NCBI RefSeq assembly: GCF_000633455.1
Contig: NZ_AYMG01000003.1
Coordinates: forward strand, 162,913 to 226,912
Direction: 5' to 3'
Length of the DNA: 64,000 nucleotides
Source: Pedobacter jeongneungensis
GTDB taxonomy: Bacteria; Bacteroidota; Bacteroidia; Sphingobacteriales; Sphingobacteriaceae
Shown here piece after piece: positions 36,113-45,925 of this stretch. The stretch's first letter is position 1, and each line of letters opens with the position of its first letter. The notes under the pieces were generated by a model. It was not told the origin of the DNA. It did no database searches and was given only the letters and a program-made list of their open reading frames with translations. Both the position numbers and the translations under genes were made by a program.

Positions 36113-37570
36113 ATGATGATGAAGCCCATATTGATTATTTTTCTATTCTTAACGACAACAATTTATGCTCAAACACCACCTCAACCTTATGGTGCACTGC
36201 CATCAAAAAGGCAGTTGGCCTGGCACGATGTTGAAGTTTACGGTTTGATCCATTTTACGCCAACCACTTTTGAAAATAAAGAATGGGGCTTTGGTGATGC
36301 TGATCCGAAAACATTTAATCCGACAGATTTCAACGCCGATCAGATTATTAAGGCGGCTAAGGCAGGAGGATTAAAAGGGATCATTTTAGTTGCGAAACAC
36401 CATGATGGTTTCGCCTTATGGCCAACTAAAACAACAGATTATAACATCAGTAAAAGTCCATTTAGAGCAGGCAAAGGTAATTTGGTTAAAGAGGTGGAGC
36501 AGGCCGTACGTAAAAACGGCTTAAAATTCGGGGTGTACTGCTCGCCATGGGACAGGAACAATGCGCTTTATGGTACCGATAAATACCTGGCCATTTACCA
36601 GGCCCAGTTAAAAGAACTTTACAGCAATTTTGGGGAACTTTTTATGAGCTGGCACGATGGTGCAAATGGTGGTGATGGCTATTATGGTGGTGCTAAAGAA
36701 AAACGTTCGATAGACAATACCACATATTACGATTGGAAAAATACCTGGGCCATTACCCGGACCATGCAGCCAATGGCCAATATTTTTAGCGATATTGGTT
36801 TGGATATCCGCTGGGTGGGTAATGAAGATGGCCACGCGGCAGAAACCTCATGGGCTACTTTTACACCAATGGCTCCTGATGGAAAAAACGAAGCCGTTCC
36901 CGGACAGGCAAATTACCCACAAAGCCCTGAAGGAATTAGAAACGGTAAATTCTGGATGCCCGCAGAATGTGATGTTCCTTTAAGAAAAGGTTGGTTTTAT
37001 CATGCCAGCGAAAAACCAAAAACGCCGGAAACACTGTTCGATCTGTATTTAAAAAGTGTGGGGCGTGGCGCAGGTTTAGATCTGGGTTTAGCACCCGATA
37101 CCCGTGGACAGCTGCATGAAGATGATGTAGCCGCTTTAAAAACCTTTGGGGATATGGTTAAACATACTTTCGAAAACAACCTGGCTAAAAATGCACAAAT
37201 TAAAGCAAGCAACAGCCGTGGCAAAAAATATGATGCCGCTACCCTGCTTGATCATAACAGAGAAACTTACTGGGCCACTACAGATGATGTGCATCAGGCA
37301 AGTCTTGAAGTGGATTTAAAAACACCTAAAACATTCGACATCATCAGCCTGCAGGAATACATTCCTTTGGGCCAGAGGATAGAAGCTTATACCATCGAGG
37401 TATTTGAAAATAATAGCTGGAGAAAAGTTTATGATGGTACTAGCATAGGGGCAAAACACCTGATTAAACTGGATAGTCCTGTTACCACCGATAAAGTAAA
37501 AATAAACATGACTAAATCTCCGGTTTGTATTACACTAAGCGAAATCGGACTGTACAAAAAAGCCGGATAA
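36113..37570 (+). CDS. Alpha-L-fucosidase, GH29, with C-terminal F5/8-type domain
   Basis: 485 residues with a signal peptide ending at IYAQ. The catalytic barrel shows YGLIHFTPTTF, VAKHHDGFALWPT (96-105) and ELFMSWHDGANGG, where Asp182 is the likely nucleophile. Sequence DVHQASLEVDLKTPKTFDIISLQEYIPLGQRI after about 390 is a discoidin-like sugar-binding domain. GH29 enzymes release alpha-linked L-fucose from glycans, probably in the periplasm here. Three ATG codons stand in a row at the start. No SusC/SusD pair is nearby, so it is not in a classical polysaccharide locus. Confidence 0.9.
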   Translation: MMMKPILIIFLFLTTTIYAQTPPQPYGALPSKRQLAWHDVEVYGLIHFTPTTFENKEWGFGDADPKTFNPTDFNADQIIKAAKAGGLKGIILVAKHHDGFALWPTKTTDYNISKSPFRAGKGNLVKEVEQAVRKNGLKFGVYCSPWDRNNALYGTDKYLAIYQAQLKELYSNFGELFMSWHDGANGGDGYYGGAKEKRSIDNTTYYDWKNTWAITRTMQPMANIFSDIGLDIRWVGNEDGHAAETSWATFTPMAPDGKNEAVPGQANYPQSPEGIRNGKFWMPAECDVPLRKGWFYHASEKPKTPETLFDLYLKSVGRGAGLDLGLAPDTRGQLHEDDVAALKTFGDMVKHTFENNLAKNAQIKASNSRGKKYDAATLLDHNRETYWATTDDVHQASLEVDLKTPKTFDIISLQEYIPLGQRIEAYTIEVFENNSWRKVYDGTSIGAKHLIKLDSPVTTDKVKINMTKSPVCITLSEIGLYKKAG

Positions 37571-37584
37571 GCAACTTAATCCGG
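37563..37584. terminator. Terminator overlapping two convergent stop codons
   Basis: CCGGAT (37563-37568) pairs with ATCCGG (37579-37584). The stem includes the last codons of both the fucosidase and the rhomboid gene, so the coding ends double as a shared terminator. Confidence 0.55.
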
Positions 37585-39102
37585 TTTGTAAAGAATTTCG
37601 AAAACCTGTGCCAATGCAGTAGAAGTCTGTTTGCTATAGCGATAAGTGCTATCGGCCTTAATATCCCTATACATTAGCATTACGGCACGATGGGATACTT
37701 TACTCAGTTTAATCTTTTCATCACGTTCTAAAGCATCTTCAGGTCTCAAAGTCAGGGCCTGCATTTGCTTAATGACCACCAGGTTTCTTTCCGTTGGTAT
37801 GATACCGTCTTCTTTGATAGAAGCAAGTTTAACATCTTTAGGCAAAGAGATTTTCAAATTCATAATGCCGTTGAGTGAGCCCATATTACCGTTAAAAGTA
37901 TCCCTCAATTTGCGATATTCCTCGGTTCCGTATTTCGGACTAAAATGAAGCACGCCACTAAAAAACATTAAAAATAAAAGTACTGATACCGCATATCTTG
38001 CCCAGGTTTTAACTTCGAAAGTTTTATCCCATTTATAGTTAAGCAAATAGGTAAAAATAAAGCCCGAAACAAAGCCACCAATGTGTGCCGAATTATCTAC
38101 TCTTTTTCCAAATGCACCATTGATGAGCATCAGTAAAGAAACAATCAATGTACTTACCAACAACGCTTTGGTAGCCTTCGGTTCGAAAGTTTTGGTAATC
38201 AATAAAGCTATGAAAGCGCCATATAAACCCATTATAGCGCCAGAAGCGCCCATCATCACGCCTTCCTGGTGAAAAATCAAACTCACCAAGCCGCCACAAA
38301 TACCGCTCATTAAATAAATAAAAAGGTATTTCTTCCAGCCAAGTTTATTTTCGATCATCAAACCCAGGTAAACCAGGGCATACATATTAAAAAACAGATG
38401 CGATTTAGATCCGTGAATAAACTGATAGGTAATTAAACGCCAGTATTCGCCACCCAACACCAGATTACGCTGGTTAACGCCAAAATTTAACGCTATCCTT
38501 TTAAGTTCTTCTATAAAATCGGGATCATAACTGCTTCCATTTCTTACAAATTGATACCTTAGGTACACTATTGAGAAAAGAACAAGCGCTATATAATAAA
38601 AGATATTTACGAGTACCAGAATCGGTGTTACTGTATAACCTTTTTGAGGAAAAAATAAGAACAGTACATTTTTGATCTTATTTTTTGTTGCTAGAGGCGC
38701 CTTCTCAAAATAAAGGTCATCCTGTGTTGCTATAAACTGGTGGAATTTGGACAAACTTTCTTCCCAAACATCTTTCAGGTGAAACTCTACATATTCAAAT
38801 TCATGAAAAAATTTTTCGAGGTTTAAGTCATTCTTGCCATAATCATTAAAAAGCATCTGGATACCCACACATTCGCTTTTTACTACAGCAAAATTGCCAT
38901 GGATGCGGATCGAAATTTCTTCGCTGTACGATTGGAAGGATATTGGCGTATAAGCAATTAAGCCGGTTTCGGAAATATGGCTTAAACTCCAGCCCAGATT
39001 TTCGATCGCCTGTTTGGCAATAATTAAATATTGATCAGCCGGAAATTCGGCCAAAGGAATAAATTTTTCAATTTTAGGCGAGTAACCCCAACTGATTGAC
39101 AT
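37576..39102 (-). CDS. Rhomboid-family intramembrane serine protease
   Basis: 508 residues. An N-terminal cytosolic domain of about 150 residues precedes six or more membrane spans. The catalytic pair is Ser287 in GASGAIMG and His340 in NSAHIGGF, with the supporting HLFFNM motif at 235-240. Rhomboids cut other membrane proteins within the bilayer. The C-terminal 120 residues (after about 385) are soluble and basic. The gene begins 6 bases after the methyltransferase stop codon, so the two form an operon. Confidence 0.9.
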   Translation of the reverse strand: MSISWGYSPKIEKFIPLAEFPADQYLIIAKQAIENLGWSLSHISETGLIAYTPISFQSYSEEISIRIHGNFAVVKSECVGIQMLFNDYGKNDLNLEKFFHEFEYVEFHLKDVWEESLSKFHQFIATQDDLYFEKAPLATKNKIKNVLFLFFPQKGYTVTPILVLVNIFYYIALVLFSIVYLRYQFVRNGSSYDPDFIEELKRIALNFGVNQRNLVLGGEYWRLITYQFIHGSKSHLFFNMYALVYLGLMIENKLGWKKYLFIYLMSGICGGLVSLIFHQEGVMMGASGAIMGLYGAFIALLITKTFEPKATKALLVSTLIVSLLMLINGAFGKRVDNSAHIGGFVSGFIFTYLLNYKWDKTFEVKTWARYAVSVLLFLMFFSGVLHFSPKYGTEEYRKLRDTFNGNMGSLNGIMNLKISLPKDVKLASIKEDGIIPTERNLVVIKQMQALTLRPEDALERDEKIKLSKVSHRAVMLMYRDIKADSTYRYSKQTSTALAQVFEILYKPD

Positions 39103-39108
39103 AGCGTT

Positions 39109-39858
39109 TTAGATTTTCTTCGCTACTAAGATAATATATGGTGATAGATTTTTGCTCTCGAATGGGATAATCTTTGTAAATATTTTTCCGGTCAGCCAAA
39201 CTGCTTTTTTAAACAAACGAACGCTTACTGATTTTTGGCTTTCATTTTCCAGCCATACACTAAAACGGCCAAAGTAACCCGATTTTACTTCTTTAAGGCC
39301 AGCCTGCTCACAGATTGATTTCAACAGCGCCGGATCCATACTATCGATATTGTGTTTATCGTAGTTTTCCTTATCAAAATTCTTCTGGAACCAACCGTTA
39401 ACAGCTTTAAAATTTGGTAAGGTGATAAATAAAGTACCGCCCGGTTTTACAAAGGCAATGTGGCGGTTAATAATGTCGGCAGTATCGTTAAAATGTTCGA
39501 TTAAACCGCAGCTTAATACTAAATCATATTGTTGCTCTGGCGCATAATTAAACAGGTCAGTTTCGATAATATGGATATCCTTTTCGGTTAACCCGTTTTT
39601 CTCCAAAAGTTCATTTACTACAGGCGGGTGAACAAAATAATCTAAAAGGGTAACATCAAGTTTGAAATATTTTTTCAGGAACACGGCATAATAACCCGGA
39701 AAACCGCCCAGCTCGATGGCCGTTTTAACATGGTCTTTCTGAATAACATCCGCCAGCTGGCTATGAAATAAATAGTTCGAAGGTAACTGAACTGCAAGTC
39801 CTTTTTTACTTTCCCAATAATTTACCCAAAAAGCCCTGTCGGTTAATAAATTTGCCAT
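39109..39858 (-). CDS. SAM-dependent methyltransferase, class I
   Basis: 249 residues. The Rossmann core shows TAIELGGFPGYYAVFLKKYF (motif I, about 42-61), an acidic end of strand 2 (VTLLDYF), DLVLSCGLIEHF (motif post-II/III, about 107-118) and FVKPGGTLFITLPN (motif IV, about 134-147). No substrate domain is recognisable. It is cytosolic and co-directional with the rhomboid gene six bases downstream. Confidence 0.82.
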   Translation of the reverse strand: MANLLTDRAFWVNYWESKKGLAVQLPSNYLFHSQLADVIQKDHVKTAIELGGFPGYYAVFLKKYFKLDVTLLDYFVHPPVVNELLEKNGLTEKDIHIIETDLFNYAPEQQYDLVLSCGLIEHFNDTADIINRHIAFVKPGGTLFITLPNFKAVNGWFQKNFDKENYDKHNIDSMDPALLKSICEQAGLKEVKSGYFGRFSVWLENESQKSVSVRLFKKAVWLTGKIFTKIIPFESKNLSPYIILVAKKI

Positions 39859-39904
39859 GTTTTAAATAATTCCAGGCCCAAAGAAACGGAAAGTATATTA
39901 AAGT

Positions 39905-40145
39905 TGAAAGGTTTCGATTGCTGGATCGTTAAATTGTTTTATTGCTAATTTAAACGAGTATCAAAAACAACGATCTTTTCTCATTGCTTGATTGTTAAAT
40001 TGCTAGATTGTTCGGCAACTAGCTCGAAAACGAAAATTGTTATATGATCGGTAATCAACAATATAACAATCCGGATCATAAAACAATTATTTCGCGCCAA
40101 GAACGGTTACAATATAACAATCCAGCAATAAAACAATCTTTCTAT
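39905..40145. repeat. Diverged ATTGCTGGATTGTTAAATTG repeats
   Basis: Copies near 39916-39949 and 39983-40010 face inverted copies near 40055-40075 and 40111-40137. All are variants of an AT-rich motif built from ATTGCT and ATTGTT words. They fill the gap between the methyltransferase start and the end of the tricorn-like gene; nothing coding is seen. Confidence 0.5.
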
Positions 40146-40155
40146 ACGATTAACC

Positions 40156-43100
40156 TTATTTCAGATCTTTCAAAATCTCTGCTACTGCTTTTTCAAGCTG
40201 AGGATCTTTATCTGCAAGGCGGTCTTCAAAAGTATTTTTCACAAAAATATCGGGTTTTACACCTTCTTTTTCGATGTTTTTACCATCCATGGTGTAACAG
40301 CCCCAAGATGGTAAACGGTACGAGGAACCATCAACCAAACCTTTAGCAGAAGTAAAAATAATCCAGCGGTAGGTTTCCGTACCAATGATTTTTCCCAGTT
40401 TAAGTTGTTTAAAGCCTGCTGCCGTCATTTCGGCATCGCTCAAAGATTGTTCGTTAATGAGGAGCACAATCGGCTTAACTGCCGGACCAAAATTACTTTG
40501 GGGTGCCATTTTACCGCCACGGTATTTCCATTGCAAATAAGGCCGTTGTGAAAGGAATTTCAATACATCATCATGTACGTTTCCACCGGTATTGTAACGG
40601 AGGTCTAGGATAATGGCTTCTTTATTCTCTTCTTGTGCAACCATATCCAGTAAAAAGCTTTCCAGTTCGCCGGTACTCATATTTTTCATGTAAGAGTAAG
40701 CAATCCTGTTATTACTCCATTTATCTACATTTTGATGGTTTTTGGTAATCCACTCATCGTAAAGGTTTCCTCTTAAAGTACCCGAACTTTCCGGATGTAC
40801 ATTTACATAAACATCTTTTCCATTGCGTTTAAAGGTGAGTGTCATCTCTCTATCTAATGAAGGCTTGCTGAAATAATAATCGCGGTCTATTTTTTCATCA
40901 ACTTTAACGCCGTTCACTTCCGTTAAAATATCACCCGTCAAAATGTTTGTTCCGGTGCGGGCGGCATTACTTTTAGCTGCAATGCGTTCTACTTTTAAAG
41001 GGTTTTCGTTATCGAAGATGATCCCCGTTTCATTGGTAATGTAGTTTAAATTTTTACGTTCCTCTGCCCCTGCGCTGTTAAAGCCCATGTGCGAAGAATT
41101 CAGTTCGCCAAGCATATCGTTCAATAAAATCCTTAAATCACTCCTGTTGTTCACATAAGGCAGATAGGCCGCATAACGCGTTCTCATTTTATCCCAATCT
41201 ACACCATGGAATTTTTCATCGTAAAAATTCTCATCCAAACCCACCCAGGTTTCGTAAAACATCTGGTTAAATTCGGCATTCAGGTTTCTTGTAAATTTGT
41301 AACCGTGATCTACACGGTCAAGTCGATTTCCCTCTAAAGTATATTTGTTGATTACCCCTCGCGATAAAACGAAGAATTTATCACCTGATGAGATAATCGA
41401 ATAATCGCCGCCATCGGCAACTTTTTCTGTTTTATTGGCTTCAAAAGGTTCGATTGTTGTACGATAAAGCCCTGGCGCACCACCTTCGTGATTAGATGAA
41501 TAAAACACGTAAGTTTTATCGCCTTTGGCAAAAGCATCAGTCCCATACTGACCGCCGAAAGAAGGACCAACCAATTCTATCCGGTCTAAAATATCCTGTG
41601 TATTAATGGTAATTACATCTGCTGGTTTTGGAGTAGGTTTAACATCGGCTTTCTTTTTAGCCGTATCCGCTTTTGCCTTTTTATCATTTTTAGGAGCAGT
41701 AACTGCAGGTTTAACATCAGTTGGTGCAGGTTTACTCTCTTTAAATAAATCATCAAACTTATCAGAACGGTAAGGCTCGTCGTAATTGTTCAATGCCATG
41801 CGGTAAATGTGCGCATTCTGCATGCCGGTTGGGTAAGAAGGCTTGGTACGCGCACTGGTGAAGAAAATGTATTTGCCATCCGGCGACCATGCCGGTCCGG
41901 TTTCAGTAACACCTGTATTGGTTAAATTAATGGTTTTATTGCCTTTAATGTTATGCACCATAATATCCTGTTCAAAATTCCGGTATACCGTAAAAAGTAC
42001 ATATTCATCATTTGGCGAAAAACTTGGCGCTGCACTTTGTAATGCCCAAAACTCGTCTGTTACCAAAGTTTTAGCATCAAAAGTTTTTAGGTCCATCAGT
42101 TTAAGTTCATTTCTACCACTTAAATACACCGCCATGGTTTTCGTTTTGTTTAAGGTGATATCGCGTACGTTCGCTTTATCTTTTGTAAGCTGCTTTACCG
42201 ATCCTTTTCCATCACCGGTAATGGTAAACCAGTTCTGATAACCGTTAGCCGTTTGGCTGAATAAAATCGTTTTATTATCGGCCAGCCATTTACATTCCAG
42301 AGCACGTTCGCCGCTATTGGTAATTTTACGGATAAACTTTCCATCGGCATCACTCACGAACACTTCACCACGCGAAATAAAAGCCATCTTTTTTCCATCT
42401 GTTGAAACATCAAATGCCGAAATATTGCCACGCACATCGTACTCTTGTTCTTTGCTCAACACCTGGTTGCGTGAAGTACTGATATTGACTTTCTCTGTTT
42501 TTTTAGAAGCTACATCATAGGTATATAACTGATAATCTTTTTCGAAAACCACGGTTGTTCCATTAGCCGAAACAAAAGGCCGTTTGATGGAAGTATCGAA
42601 ATTGGTTAAACCTGTTTTCTTCCCATTGATAAAAGTGTATAAATTATATTCGTCATTGCCCTCATCCGATACGAAAAAAACGTTTCCTTTTTGATCAACA
42701 CTGGTCCAGAAATCTTTTCCGATATAATCGGTATAACGCTTATAACTTTTGGTTTTTGGATTGTACGACTGGATATCCGGATTATAAGCCCCTTTATAAT
42801 GCTTCCGGTTTGTAAATCGGTAACTTTCCCAGGTATCATTAAAAAAAAGCTCACCTGTTGGCGACTCGGCAATATGGTGCGTGGTATTGAAATAATTATC
42901 GAATAAACGAACAGCAGTTCCCCCATTTACACTCACTTTATAACTCGAAAAAGAATTATAGCGACCAGAGGTAAAATAAATTGTTTTCGAATCCCAGCTC
43001 CAGTTATCCACTTCATCCGAAGCATCATTAAAAGTTAATTGCTTAATATCTCCACCGGTTAATGGCATAATATATACATCATAATTACCAAACTGATTAG

Positions 43101-43353
43101 AAGAAAAGGCCATCCATTTCCCATCGGGAGATATTTTTGGGTTAATTTCTTCGCCCTGCATGGCTGTAACCCTTGATGCTACACCACCCTTAACCGGAAC
43201 TTTCCATATATCGCCATCATAGCTGAATACTATAGTTTGTGCATCAGGCGTTAAAGCAGGGTATGCTGCAAAGTAGGTTTGGCCTTGGGCAAAGGAATGG
43301 ATAGGCAACAAAAACGCGAGTGTCGCAAGCGATTTTAACAGGGATTTGATCAT
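40156..43353 (-). CDS. Tricorn-like S41 protease with beta-propeller and PDZ domains
   Basis: 1065 residues, secreted (signal ends near SFAQ). The first 520 residues are WD40-like PD40 propeller blades (AYPALTPDAQTIVFSYDGDIW, NPKISPDGKWMAFSSN and others). A Lys/Pro/Ala-rich linker follows at about 540-590, then a tricorn C1-like region, a PDZ domain (about 800-880) and the C-terminal S41 protease with Ser972 in NEQSLSDAEM. Tricorn homologues degrade peptides. It is a single-gene unit, divergent from the next gene. Confidence 0.9.
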   Translation of the reverse strand: MIKSLLKSLATLAFLLPIHSFAQGQTYFAAYPALTPDAQTIVFSYDGDIWKVPVKGGVASRVTAMQGEEINPKISPDGKWMAFSSNQFGNYDVYIMPLTGGDIKQLTFNDASDEVDNWSWDSKTIYFTSGRYNSFSSYKVSVNGGTAVRLFDNYFNTTHHIAESPTGELFFNDTWESYRFTNRKHYKGAYNPDIQSYNPKTKSYKRYTDYIGKDFWTSVDQKGNVFFVSDEGNDEYNLYTFINGKKTGLTNFDTSIKRPFVSANGTTVVFEKDYQLYTYDVASKKTEKVNISTSRNQVLSKEQEYDVRGNISAFDVSTDGKKMAFISRGEVFVSDADGKFIRKITNSGERALECKWLADNKTILFSQTANGYQNWFTITGDGKGSVKQLTKDKANVRDITLNKTKTMAVYLSGRNELKLMDLKTFDAKTLVTDEFWALQSAAPSFSPNDEYVLFTVYRNFEQDIMVHNIKGNKTINLTNTGVTETGPAWSPDGKYIFFTSARTKPSYPTGMQNAHIYRMALNNYDEPYRSDKFDDLFKESKPAPTDVKPAVTAPKNDKKAKADTAKKKADVKPTPKPADVITINTQDILDRIELVGPSFGGQYGTDAFAKGDKTYVFYSSNHEGGAPGLYRTTIEPFEANKTEKVADGGDYSIISSGDKFFVLSRGVINKYTLEGNRLDRVDHGYKFTRNLNAEFNQMFYETWVGLDENFYDEKFHGVDWDKMRTRYAAYLPYVNNRSDLRILLNDMLGELNSSHMGFNSAGAEERKNLNYITNETGIIFDNENPLKVERIAAKSNAARTGTNILTGDILTEVNGVKVDEKIDRDYYFSKPSLDREMTLTFKRNGKDVYVNVHPESSGTLRGNLYDEWITKNHQNVDKWSNNRIAYSYMKNMSTGELESFLLDMVAQEENKEAIILDLRYNTGGNVHDDVLKFLSQRPYLQWKYRGGKMAPQSNFGPAVKPIVLLINEQSLSDAEMTAAGFKQLKLGKIIGTETYRWIIFTSAKGLVDGSSYRLPSWGCYTMDGKNIEKEGVKPDIFVKNTFEDRLADKDPQLEKAVAEILKDLK

Positions 43354-43436
43354 GATTTATTTTGTTTGGCTTTTGATGCCTCAAAATACGCAACAGATTT
43401 TATATTCGTAAACAATAAAATGTATTTTTGATTGAT

Positions 43437-44708
43437 TTGAAAGTAGTACACCTAAATACCTACGATGGAAATGGCGGAGCAGGACGAGCCTGTTTGCGTT
43501 TAAGTGATGCCCTAAAGGCAAGTGGAATCGATTCGAAAGTATTGGTTTACTATAAATTTGGCCAAAACCCAAAGATTGATACCTTTAGCAAATCGCCCCT
43601 GCAGAAAGCAAAAGCCGTTTACAACATCTTATCAGAAAGGTATTATGCAAAATGGCTGAGCAAATCAGTAAAAACACCATTCAGTTTGCAATGGTTCGGC
43701 CGTTCGGTGATTAACCACCCTGATGTTAAAAATGCCGATATTATCCATTTACATTGGGTAAACCATGGCTTTCTTAATCCAAAATTTCTAGCACAGCTCG
43801 ATGAACTGGAAAAACCAATTGTTTGGACTTTTCATGATAGCAATGCTTTTACCGGCGGATGTCATGTACGCTATGGCTGCGAAAACTTTCATCAACAGTG
43901 TGGAAACTGCCCGATTTTAAAAATCAGTGGCAAAAACGATATCTCGCATAAAACCTGGTTACGCAAGCAAAAAGCTTATACCGAATTAAACTTTCATATT
44001 GTGGCGCCAAGTAAATGGATGGCCGCATCGGTAAAGTTTAGCAGTTTATTGGGTACCAGAAAAACTACAGTAATTCCAAACACCATTGAAACAAAAATTT
44101 TCAAACCTTATGTTAAATCAGAGGCCAAGAAAATCCTGAAGATCAATCCTGATAAATTTGTGTTGATGAGTGGTTTTATGCCTTCAAAAAACGATAAACA
44201 TAAAGGAACACCTTATTTGATCGAAGCTTTGGAAATCCTTTCGAGAAGAAGTGGAATTCAAAAAGAAAATATTGAACTGGTTATTTTTGGGAACAAGGAA
44301 AATGCCGAAATGCCCGAATTTCCATTCAAAACCACATTTTTGGGCACTATTAATAAAGACGAGCACTTAGCAAAATGTTATTCTGCTGCCGATGTTTTTA
44401 TTACACCTTCCCTTGAAGATAATTTACCCAATACGGTAATGGAAAGTTTATCATGCGCTACACCTGTTGTGGCTTTTACTACAGGAGGCATTCCGGATAT
44501 GGTAAAACACATGCAGAATGGTTACCTGGCCGAGTATCAAAATGCTGAAGATCTGGCAAATGGTATCGAATGGTTATACCACCGCCCAAATAAAGAGGAA
44601 ATCCAAAAAGCGGCCAGATTAAGTATTTTAACCGATTTCTCGGAAGAAGTAATTGCTGCTGAGCATATCCATCTTTATGAAACATTGATTGATTTACAGC
44701 CGAAATAA
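43437..44708 (+). CDS. Glycosyltransferase, GT4 type
   Basis: About 424 residues. No in-frame ATG exists near the conserved N-terminus, so translation must start at a TTG; that at 43437 gives MKVVHLNTYDGNGGAGRA, the usual start for the family (another TTG is three codons earlier). The donor domain has LMSGFMPSKNDKHKGTPYLIEALEIL and SLEDNLPNTVMESLSCATPVVAF with its catalytic-region Glu. HxC-rich segment HVRYGCENFHQQCGNCPIL (about 145-163) is typical of a subgroup making exopolysaccharide. A nuclease gene separates it from a GT2 gene. Confidence 0.85.
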   Translation: MKVVHLNTYDGNGGAGRACLRLSDALKASGIDSKVLVYYKFGQNPKIDTFSKSPLQKAKAVYNILSERYYAKWLSKSVKTPFSLQWFGRSVINHPDVKNADIIHLHWVNHGFLNPKFLAQLDELEKPIVWTFHDSNAFTGGCHVRYGCENFHQQCGNCPILKISGKNDISHKTWLRKQKAYTELNFHIVAPSKWMAASVKFSSLLGTRKTTVIPNTIETKIFKPYVKSEAKKILKINPDKFVLMSGFMPSKNDKHKGTPYLIEALEILSRRSGIQKENIELVIFGNKENAEMPEFPFKTTFLGTINKDEHLAKCYSAADVFITPSLEDNLPNTVMESLSCATPVVAFTTGGIPDMVKHMQNGYLAEYQNAEDLANGIEWLYHRPNKEEIQKAARLSILTDFSEEVIAAEHIHLYETLIDLQPK

Positions 44709-44830
44709 CTCAATGTCTTAATAAAATTTCGCAGTTCTATTTATAATTCGGTTGGCAAAATCTCATTTTCTTTTCTACAAATAAAAATTTGGTCAATCTT
44801 TATTAAATTTATACCGACTGAGACTCTTAA

Positions 44831-45922
44831 ATGGAAAGCATCGCAAATTATTCTGAAAGTATTAAAGCATTAAAATCGGCTATTTTATCGAGCCGGTATA
44901 AAGCTGCTGCTTTAGTGAATAAAGAACTTTTGCTGCTCTATTTTACAGTGGGCAAATTCATTTCGGAAAAGGTAGAAAAAGAGAAATGGGGCGCCAAAGT
45001 GATAGATAATCTTTCTAATGATTTACAGTTAGAGTTACCAGGCTTAAGAGGATTTTCAGGCACAAATATTAAACGGATGAGGTTCTTTTTCGAATCGTGG
45101 AGAGAACAACTCGTAATTAGTCCGTTACTGACGGACCAATTGCAAATAATTGATATTGAGCACATTGAATTTAGACCGTCAGTGACGGACCAATTGGAAA
45201 AGACATTTTTCAACATCAGTTTTACCCACCACATTGAAATTATACAGAATTCACAATCGGTTGAAGAAAAGATATATTATATCCAAAAGGCAGCTATCGA
45301 TTTTTGGAGTGTTGGTACCTTAAAGCACCAACTCAAAAACAAATTATTCAGTAACTCAGGCAGTTTACCGAATAACTTTTTAAAAACAATTTCTAACGAA
45401 GAATTAAGGAATAAAGCACTCCAATCATTCAAAGATGAATACCTGTTGGATTTCATTAATTTAGAAGAGCCTGATGAAGAGGACGAACGCGTTTTAGAAA
45501 GTAGCATAGTGCAGAACATCAAAAAGTTCTTAATGTCGTTAGGCACCGATTTTGCCTTTATTAGCAACCAGTACAGATTGATTGTTGAAGATGAAGAATA
45601 TTTCTTAGACCTTTTGTTTTTTAACCGTCGTTTACAATGTTTGGTTGTTTTCGAACTAAAAACCGGAAAATTCAAACCTGAGTATTTAGGAAAAATGAAT
45701 TTCTATTTATCTGCTCTTGATGAATATATTAAACAGCCACACGAACAACCATCAATCGGCATCATACTTTGCAAAGAAAAGAAGAACAAAATTGTAGAAT
45801 TTTCATTCCGCGATTTTAACAAAGCAATGGGTGTTTCTACCTACAAAACCAGTGCAACATTACCTAAAGCATTTAAAGGTTTAATCCCAGATGCCGAAAC
45901 CTTTAAAAAATTAATGGATTAA
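44831..45922 (+). CDS. YhcG/DUF1016 family PD-(D/E)xK nuclease
   Basis: 363 residues. The N-terminal DUF1016 region (SRYKAAALVNKELLLLYFTVGKFISEKV...GAKVIDNLSNDLQ) is helical and followed by a C-terminal nuclease: YFLDLLFFNRRLQCLVVFELKTGKF holds the Asp...Glu-x-Lys core near residues 259-276. Members are often found on mobile or defence-linked DNA; activity in cells is not settled. The middle carries two in-frame short palindromic repeats. Its stop is three bases before a GT2 gene, so it is translated next to a glycan gene, an odd pairing that suggests insertion. Confidence 0.85.
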   Translation: MESIANYSESIKALKSAILSSRYKAAALVNKELLLLYFTVGKFISEKVEKEKWGAKVIDNLSNDLQLELPGLRGFSGTNIKRMRFFFESWREQLVISPLLTDQLQIIDIEHIEFRPSVTDQLEKTFFNISFTHHIEIIQNSQSVEEKIYYIQKAAIDFWSVGTLKHQLKNKLFSNSGSLPNNFLKTISNEELRNKALQSFKDEYLLDFINLEEPDEEDERVLESSIVQNIKKFLMSLGTDFAFISNQYRLIVEDEEYFLDLLFFNRRLQCLVVFELKTGKFKPEYLGKMNFYLSALDEYIKQPHEQPSIGIILCKEKKNKIVEFSFRDFNKAMGVSTYKTSATLPKAFKGLIPDAETFKKLMD

Positions 45923-45925
45923 CCA

